Program-made: the position numbers and the translations under genes
NCBI GenBank assembly: GCA_030539985.1
Contig: JAUNXD010000041.1
Span: 1-10,513 of the forward strand
Origin: Methanobrevibacter sp.
Lineage (GTDB): Archaea > Methanobacteriota > Methanobacteria > Methanobacteriales > Methanobacteriaceae
DNA length: 10,513 bases
Reading direction: 5' to 3'
The notes under the pieces: model-generated
The model's input: the letters and a program-made list of their open reading frames with translations, nothing else
What the model was told of the DNA's origin: nothing
The model's database searches: none
Shown: positions 6,377 to 10,513 of the stretch, in pieces
How positions within the stretch are numbered: the stretch's first letter is position 1
How the letters are laid out: each line of letters opens with the position of its first letter

Positions 6377-6399
6377 TTGAAATTCACATTTCAAGTGAA
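6377..6399. promoter_or_regulatory. Overlapping inverted repeats upstream of the aldo/keto reductase TATA box: operator candidate
   Basis: Two perfect inverted repeats overlap here: TTGAAA / TTTCAA with a 6-base centre (6377-6394) and TTCAC / GTGAA with a 7-base centre (6383-6399). They lie about 10 bases upstream of the TATA region for the leftward gene, a position typical of archaeal activator sites. No regulator gene is next to it. In AT-rich DNA such repeats can arise by chance. Confidence 0.3.
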
Positions 6400-6406
6400 T
6401 ATCAAC

Positions 6407-6442
6407 TAAAAATATCATTAATTTAATGAACAAATATTTTTA
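6407..6442 (-). terminator. Hairpin and T-tract after the acyltransferase gene
   Basis: TAAAAATAT (6407-6415) pairs with ATATTTTTA (6434-6442), nine bases on each side. Inside is a second palindrome, CATTAA-T-TTAATG (6416-6428). Read on the minus strand the structure begins about 20 bases after the acyltransferase stop codon and ends in ATTTTTA, which fits a transcription terminator. It could equally be part of the aldo/keto reductase upstream region. Confidence 0.4.
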
Positions 6443-6462
6443 ATTTCAAAGACGCATTTGCA

Positions 6463-7527
6463 TCATTTTACTCCACTGCCAATCTTTAAAATCGGTATCT
6501 TACTCATTATAAAAATTAAAATCCAACAGATAGCGATAAGAATTACTGCAGACAGTGGGAAATATATAAACAGGTTTTTAACGCCCCATCCATGCATGAA
6601 TCCGAATTGGAACAGGTACAGCATTATTATATAATGTGAAAAATAAATTCCAAAACTGCATGAACTGAACGTTATGATGATTTCTCCAAGTTTCTGCTCC
6701 TTAATAGGTTTTATATTATCTGAAATCATTTTGACATTTGCATACTTAAATGCAGTGAAGAGTCCCATAGTCTCCATTAAAACGAATATGTCAAAGAAAT
6801 CAATTGGAGCCAGACCCAATCCTCCCAATCCCTTATAGTAAATCTTTATGAAATGACCCGCTATTCCAACAATGAACATTGAAACTCCAATCAGAAACAT
6901 CTTGTTGTTGGAATATTTGAATTCGTGATTGTGAACGTATGAGCCCATTATAAAGTATCCCAAAACCGGAAAGAAGTTGAATATGATTCTGAAATCATAC
7001 TTGATTTGCTGAACGTCGAAAAAACCTATTGTGTAAAGCAGAGACAATATTACTGTAATCAGTATCAGATATTTTGCTCCAAAATCACCGTATTCCCTAA
7101 TGAAACTGCTTAACACAGGAATCAAAAGATAAACTCCAATCAAAGACCATATGAACCAGAACAGAGAGGACATTCCATGTGATCCAAATATCACTCCATA
7201 GAAATATTCCAGTGTAGGCTCATAATGCCAAATCAACACTCCCAAAATCAGATAGACAAATATCCAAAAAGCAAAAGGCATGACCACACGTTTAAATCTC
7301 TTTTCCAGAAATTGGCGAATATCATGCTTTCTTGTTAAAAGCAATGCTCCGCTAACAGTGAAAAACAATGGAACACCTATACGTGTCAATGAGAATACAC
7401 CGGAACAAATCTGCCAGCTTGTAAAATCCTGTGAAAATGAACGTATCAAATGTCCGAGAACGACCAAAATGATTGCAAGGGATCTCACTTCATCCAAATA
7501 TAAAATACGGTTAGGGGAAATTTTCAT
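6463..7527 (-). CDS. Acyltransferase family 3 integral membrane protein
   Basis: The 354-residue protein matches the acyltransferase-3 family (OatA/NodX-like), whose members move acetyl or other acyl groups onto sugars or other acceptors of the cell surface. The family hallmark Arg15-x10-His26 lies in the first membrane helix (LDEVRSLAIILVVLGH), followed by VPLFFTVSGALLL (52-64), RFKRVVMPFAFW (77-88) and SFGIYFSH (291-298). About ten hydrophobic segments can be picked out along the whole length. There is no extra C-terminal domain. It lies alone on its strand, divergent from tag across a gap of only 39 bases, and has no clear ribosome-binding site, so its message may have a very short leader. 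The acceptor cannot be told from the sequence; pseudomurein, surface glycans or lipids are possible. It is not in a visible glycan gene cluster. Confidence 0.88.
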   Translation of the reverse strand: MKISPNRILYLDEVRSLAIILVVLGHLIRSFSQDFTSWQICSGVFSLTRIGVPLFFTVSGALLLTRKHDIRQFLEKRFKRVVMPFAFWIFVYLILGVLIWHYEPTLEYFYGVIFGSHGMSSLFWFIWSLIGVYLLIPVLSSFIREYGDFGAKYLILITVILSLLYTIGFFDVQQIKYDFRIIFNFFPVLGYFIMGSYVHNHEFKYSNNKMFLIGVSMFIVGIAGHFIKIYYKGLGGLGLAPIDFFDIFVLMETMGLFTAFKYANVKMISDNIKPIKEQKLGEIIITFSSCSFGIYFSHYIIMLYLFQFGFMHGWGVKNLFIYFPLSAVILIAICWILIFIMSKIPILKIGSGVK

Positions 7528-7566
7528 TAAAAATATATTTAAATTAAGTCAATGATAAGTATTTTT
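7528..7566. promoter_or_regulatory. Compact divergent promoter of the acyltransferase and tag genes
   Basis: The gap holds AAATATATTTAAATT (7531-7545), which reads as a TATA box on both strands. On the plus strand its centre is about 27 bases before ATG 7567, so transcription would start at or just before that codon and give a leaderless tag message. On the minus strand it is too close to ATG 7527 to be that gene's TATA box; ATAAAAATAC at about 7560-7569 is a better placed candidate. The two promoters then overlap. Confidence 0.45.
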
Positions 7567-8103
7567 ATGAATAAAAAAAGATGCCCATGGGCCGGAAGCG
7601 ATGCAACATATATCAGATATCATGATGAGGAATGGGGAGTGCCAACTCATGATGACCGGGAATTGTTTGAAATGCTTGTTTTAGAGTCTTTTCAGGCAGG
7701 ATTATCATGGATTACTATTTTAAAAAAGCGTGAAAACTTCAAAAAAGCTTTTGATGACTTTAATGTTGAAAAAGTGGCCAATTACGATGATGCAAAGGTC
7801 GAGGAATTAAAATCAAACGAAGGAATCATCCGTCATAAGGGCAAAATCACCTCTGCAATCAACAATGCCCAGATATTCATTGAAATTCAAAGGGAATTTG
7901 GAAGTTTTGATGAATATATCTGGAGCTTTACCGATGGTAAAACAATCAAAGCGGAATTTTTAACAGAGTCTGACTTATCAAAACATATTTCAAGGGATTT
8001 GAAAAAAAGAGGAATGAAATTTGTTGGTCCAACAATAATCTACTCCTATCTGGAGGCAATCGGCGTTATTGACAACCATCAAAAGGATTGCTTCAAGTAT
8101 TAG
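7567..8103 (+). CDS. tag: DNA-3-methyladenine glycosylase I (Tag)
   Basis: Tag removes 3-methyladenine from alkylated DNA, the first step of base excision repair. The 178-residue protein follows Escherichia coli Tag nearly end to end: RCPWAG, YHDEEWGVP (18-26), LFEMLVLESFQAGLSWITILKKREN (33-57), GIIRHKGKI (86-94) and KKRGMKFVGPTIIYS (146-160). The zinc-snap ligands are all present, Cys6 and His19 near the N-terminus and His171 and Cys175 near the C-terminus, and Glu40 corresponds to the key pocket glutamate. An ATG at 7552 would add five residues (MISIF) that homologues lack. ATG 7567 is preferred because it matches the family start and lies about 27 bases from a TATA box, as expected for a leaderless message. 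It is the only plus-strand gene here, and its stop overlaps that of modC. Confidence 0.96.
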   Translation: MNKKRCPWAGSDATYIRYHDEEWGVPTHDDRELFEMLVLESFQAGLSWITILKKRENFKKAFDDFNVEKVANYDDAKVEELKSNEGIIRHKGKITSAINNAQIFIEIQREFGSFDEYIWSFTDGKTIKAEFLTESDLSKHISRDLKKRGMKFVGPTIIYSYLEAIGVIDNHQKDCFKY

Positions 8104-9131
8104 TCTTCCAAAAGTATTATATTTTCCGGATTGACTTTCAAATACTTCGGAATCTCGAAGTAATGCTCATGAATTTTTTTATCCACTTTCCACCACAAAC
8201 CATTTGCCAAGGTTATTTCCCATTCAAACGGCTTTTCTAATTTGGTTGAATTGAGAGTGTCCAATACATTAACCTCATTTTTATCGGCAGGTAAAAAATC
8301 GTGGGCTCTTATTCCCATATGAGTAATGTTTGGCGAAATCTTTTCAGATACTTCAAATTCAACACCCCAGTCAACGGATTTAAGATGATAATCATCTATA
8401 ATTTCAATTTTGGAAATGTTTTTGCATCCGGTAAGCCTTGCAACCTGAACCTTTCTTGGATTTTCAAATATTTCAGAGGTATCTCCTTTCGCTATAATTT
8501 TACCTTTATCCAAGACTATAAGCTCATCACAAAACTGAAATGCCTCATCACGGTCATGAGTAACCAAAATCGAAAATCCTTCGAAATCCTTCAGTAAATT
8601 GGCAAGCTCAAGACGTAGCTGTTCTTTTAAAAAGGCATCCATTGCACTGAAAGGCTCATCCAGCAATACAACATCAGGACCATAAGCCAATATACGTGCC
8701 AGTGCCACCCTTTGCTGCTGACCTCCAGACAATTGTCTGGGATATCTTTTTTCCAAACCTTCAAGATGGAAACGTTTAATCATTTCGGATACTATTTTTT
8801 TATCGTTTTTGGAAAGGCCAATGGCAACATTTTCTTCAACTGTCATATTGGGAAATAATGCATAGTTTTGAAATAGATAACCTACATTTCTTTTTTGAGG
8901 TTTTAGATTAATCTTTTTGTTAGAGTCAAAATAAATGGTTTCTTCATCAGTAATCAAACTTATAACACCATCATTAGGATCCACAATACCTGCAATTGAT
9001 TTTAAGGTCATGCTTTTTCCACATCCGGAAGGGCCAAGAATACCTAAACGCCTTTTTTTCAACTCAAAATTAACGTCCAAGTCAAATTCCTTAAGTTTCT
9101 TGTGAATATTTACTTTTAATTCATTATCCAT
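8100..9131 (-). CDS. modC: Molybdate/tungstate ABC transporter ATP-binding protein ModC
   Basis: This is the ATPase that drives the ModB permease, on the inner face of the membrane. The 343 residues contain Walker A GPSGCGKS (33-40), Q-loop Gln88 (LFQNY), signature LSGGQQQR (134-141), Walker B DVVLLDEP (153-160, Glu159 catalytic) and H-loop His192 (VTHD). Residues from about 235 form a C-terminal domain with MGIRAHDF (272-279), similar to the TOBE/MOP-type strand of related importers, but its last 60 residues are unlike classical ModC, so substrate sensing there is unproven. ATG 9131 is preferred over an in-frame TTG at 9146, because the TTG overlaps GGGGAT (9139-9144), a ribosome-binding site 7 bases before the ATG. 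It follows modB by 27 bases. Its TAA overlaps the TAG of the convergent tag gene. The substrate call rests on the ModA and ModB neighbours. Confidence 0.92.
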   Translation of the reverse strand: MDNELKVNIHKKLKEFDLDVNFELKKRRLGILGPSGCGKSMTLKSIAGIVDPNDGVISLITDEETIYFDSNKKINLKPQKRNVGYLFQNYALFPNMTVEENVAIGLSKNDKKIVSEMIKRFHLEGLEKRYPRQLSGGQQQRVALARILAYGPDVVLLDEPFSAMDAFLKEQLRLELANLLKDFEGFSILVTHDRDEAFQFCDELIVLDKGKIIAKGDTSEIFENPRKVQVARLTGCKNISKIEIIDDYHLKSVDWGVEFEVSEKISPNITHMGIRAHDFLPADKNEVNVLDTLNSTKLEKPFEWEITLANGLWWKVDKKIHEHYFEIPKYLKVNPENIILLED

Positions 9132-9138
9132 ATAATTT

Positions 9139-9144
9139 ATCCCC
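9139..9144 (-). promoter_or_regulatory. Ribosome-binding site that decides the modC start
   Basis: GGGGAT on the minus strand lies 7 bases before ATG 9131. It includes part of the alternative TTG codon at 9144-9146, which makes the longer reading unlikely. Confidence 0.5.
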
Positions 9145-9158
9145 AATATGAAATTAGA

Positions 9159-9833
9159 TTATCTCCATTGCTTCTCCTTTCGTATCGAAACAAAATCCAT
9201 GATAAAAATAGCTATAAATGATATGATAACAATGACTATCACATAATTAAATGCATCTCCCATATTTCCTGCAGCCACTTCCGAGTAAACCGCCATTGGG
9301 AGAGTTCTTGTTTGTCCGGCAATATTACCTGCAAGCATTGCTGTTGCACCGAATTCGCCTAAACCCCTTGCATAAGCAAGAATTCCACCGCTGATAATTC
9401 CTGGCAATGCATTTGCAAATAAAACTTTCCAGAAAATTTTCCACTCAGACATACCCAAGGTACGTCCGGCATCCAATAAGTTTGAATCGACCTGTTCGAA
9501 TGCCCCTCGAGCGGAACGATACATTAGGGGAAAAGACATGACGACCGCAGCAATGACTGTTGCGGGCCATGAAAAAGCTATTTTTACAGCAAAAAAGTCG
9601 ATAAAAAAACTTCCTATTGGTCCTCTTACACCAAAAATATACAATAAAAAGAACCCTACAACTGTAGGGGGAAGTACGATAGGCAGTGTGAATATGCCGT
9701 CAAGTACTATTTTTATTGTATCGTTTTTAATCTTAATGATTCCCCAAGCAACAATCAACCCTACAAAAAAGGTTATGAGAATTGATAAACTTGCTGTTTT
9801 CATTGAGATGAAAATCGGGGACCAATCCACCAT
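9159..9833 (-). CDS. modB: Molybdate/tungstate ABC transporter permease ModB
   Basis: ModB is the membrane channel half of the importer and works as a dimer. The 224-residue length is usual for the family. About five or six hydrophobic segments are visible, starting at about 14-34. Typical ModB motifs are LPIVLPPTVVGFFLL (50-64), the cytoplasmic EAA loop that docks with ModC (DAGRTLGMSEWKIFWKVLFANALPGI, 121-146, of which DAGRTLG and LPGI are the key parts), and ARGLGEFGATAMLAGNIAG (155-173), which is characteristic of the molybdate branch. The ATG has GTGAGG about 7 bases upstream. It begins 37 bases after modA with no obvious promoter between, so the three genes should be one transcript. Confidence 0.95.
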   Translation of the reverse strand: MVDWSPIFISMKTASLSILITFFVGLIVAWGIIKIKNDTIKIVLDGIFTLPIVLPPTVVGFFLLYIFGVRGPIGSFFIDFFAVKIAFSWPATVIAAVVMSFPLMYRSARGAFEQVDSNLLDAGRTLGMSEWKIFWKVLFANALPGIISGGILAYARGLGEFGATAMLAGNIAGQTRTLPMAVYSEVAAGNMGDAFNYVIVIVIISFIAIFIMDFVSIRKEKQWR

Positions 9834-9870
9834 GTCTTTGCCTCACTAATATTCGATTATTTAACTAAAT

Positions 9871-10513
9871 TTATTCGTGAATAGTGAATCCGTATTCAAC
9901 GAATACATCTTTAGCTTCTTTTGTGTTTAAAAATTCAATGAATTTTTGTGCAGCATCTGCATCTTTTGCGTCTTTAATAGCAGCTACAGGATAAATAACT
10001 GGAGTGTCTAATGCATCTTCAGGAGCTTCACAAATGACTTTTACATCATCGGTTGAATTAGCATCGGTTGAGTATACAATTCCACAATCAGCAGATCCTT
10101 GAGCTACTTGGTTCAATACTGCAGTTACATCAGTACCTAAAGATAATTTGGATTCAACATCATCCCAAATACCGGTGTTGTTTAATACTTCTTTAGCGTA
10201 TTGCCCTGCAGGTACTGATTCAGGGTCACCAATAGCAATAGTGCCTTGTACATCTTTTAAATCATCAAATGATGAAATATTGGAATCTGAGTCAGCAGGT
10301 ACAATTAAAACAACTTTGTTTTCTAAAAATTGAAGATTAGTATCATTGTCAATTAAACCTTTTTCAGCTAAAGCATTCATCTGTTTATTAGCCGCAGACA
10401 TGAATACATCCGCTTCCAAACCATTTTCAATCTGAGTCTGTAAATCCCCACTTGAAGCATAGGTAGGTGTAACTTTTACACCAGGATATTTTTCTTCAAA
10501 CATTGGAATTAAC
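9871..10513 (-). CDS. modA: Molybdate/tungstate ABC transporter substrate-binding protein ModA (5' end outside window)
   Basis: ModA captures the oxyanion outside the cell and delivers it to ModB. The last 210 residues or so are seen, ending at TAA 9871. Recognisable parts, numbered from the Met at 10503, are the oxyanion loop YASSGDL (15-21), ADVFMSAA (31-38), SVPAGQYA (97-104), GTDVTAVLNQVAQGSADCGIVYSTDA (123-148, with Tyr144 near the expected ligand position), and VIYPVAAIKDA (169-179). The Met at 10503 is internal: the frame stays open to the edge, reading Leu-Ile-Pro before it, and the signal peptide plus the first ligand loop expected in ModA are missing. Roughly 50-70 residues and the promoter must lie beyond position 10513. 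It is the first gene of modABC. WtpA-type tungstate binders are the main alternative, but size and motifs fit ModA better. Confidence 0.94.
   Translation of the reverse strand, partial: LIPMFEEKYPGVKVTPTYASSGDLQTQIENGLEADVFMSAANKQMNALAEKGLIDNDTNLQFLENKVVLIVPADSDSNISSFDDLKDVQGTIAIGDPESVPAGQYAKEVLNNTGIWDDVESKLSLGTDVTAVLNQVAQGSADCGIVYSTDANSTDDVKVICEAPEDALDTPVIYPVAAIKDAKDADAAQKFIEFLNTKEAKDVFVEYGFTIHE

Noticed and set aside
7552..7566. ATG 7552 as the tag start
   Set aside because: It adds MISIF, absent from Tag proteins, and lies only about 14 bases from the TATA box.
10501..10503. ATG at 10503 as the true start of modA
   Set aside because: The frame continues upstream to the window edge and the signal peptide is missing, so the Met is internal.
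1..10513. tRNA, rRNA, insertion sequence, prophage or attachment sites
   Set aside because: The intergenic gaps are short (162 bases at most) and none shows a cloverleaf, terminal inverted repeats with a transposase, or direct repeats.

Overview
The window looks like chromosomal DNA of a methanogenic archaeon of the order Methanobacteriales, and Methanobrevibacter is my best guess. The reasons are the AT-rich sequence and intergenic DNA, archaeal TATA-like boxes (TTTAAATA type), GGTGAT/GAGGT ribosome-binding sites matching the archaeal 16S 3' end, an archaeal alpha-NAC with a UBA tail, and an anaerobe-type aldo/keto reductase with ferredoxin motifs. The genus is an inference from style and gene content; no rRNA or tRNA gene is present to prove it.

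Layout. Every gene but one reads leftward (minus strand). From right to left: modA (cut by the right edge), modB and modC form a molybdate/tungstate ABC importer operon. The single plus-strand gene, tag (3-methyladenine DNA glycosylase I), runs into modC so that the two stop codons overlap. A divergent gene for a membrane acyltransferase-3 protein follows, then a 162-base spacer with a hairpin and an operator-like inverted repeat, then a Fe-S aldo/keto reductase. Next come the archaeal nascent-polypeptide-associated complex protein (NAC) and, 6 bases behind it, a CpdA-like calcineurin-family phosphoesterase. A new TATA box directly after that gene begins a four-gene leftward run: a NYN/PIN-type ribonuclease, a membrane-anchored class III nucleotidyl-cyclase-like protein (8-base overlap), a small single-pass membrane protein, and argJ of arginine biosynthesis.

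How the genes may work together. The mod genes supply Mo or W, which methanogens need for formylmethanofuran dehydrogenase. ArgJ recycles the acetyl group in ornithine synthesis. The most interesting part is 1283-4739. It holds a translationally coupled pair of a predicted ribonuclease and a cyclase-like protein with an altered active site, next to a phosphoesterase of the family that contains cyclic-nucleotide phosphodiesterases. This could be an undescribed nucleotide-signalling/RNA-cleavage module, or simply a conserved archaeal neighbourhood. The sequence supports the domain calls and gene coupling but not the signalling function.

No CRISPR array, transposon, rRNA or tRNA was recognised, and no gene looks broken.
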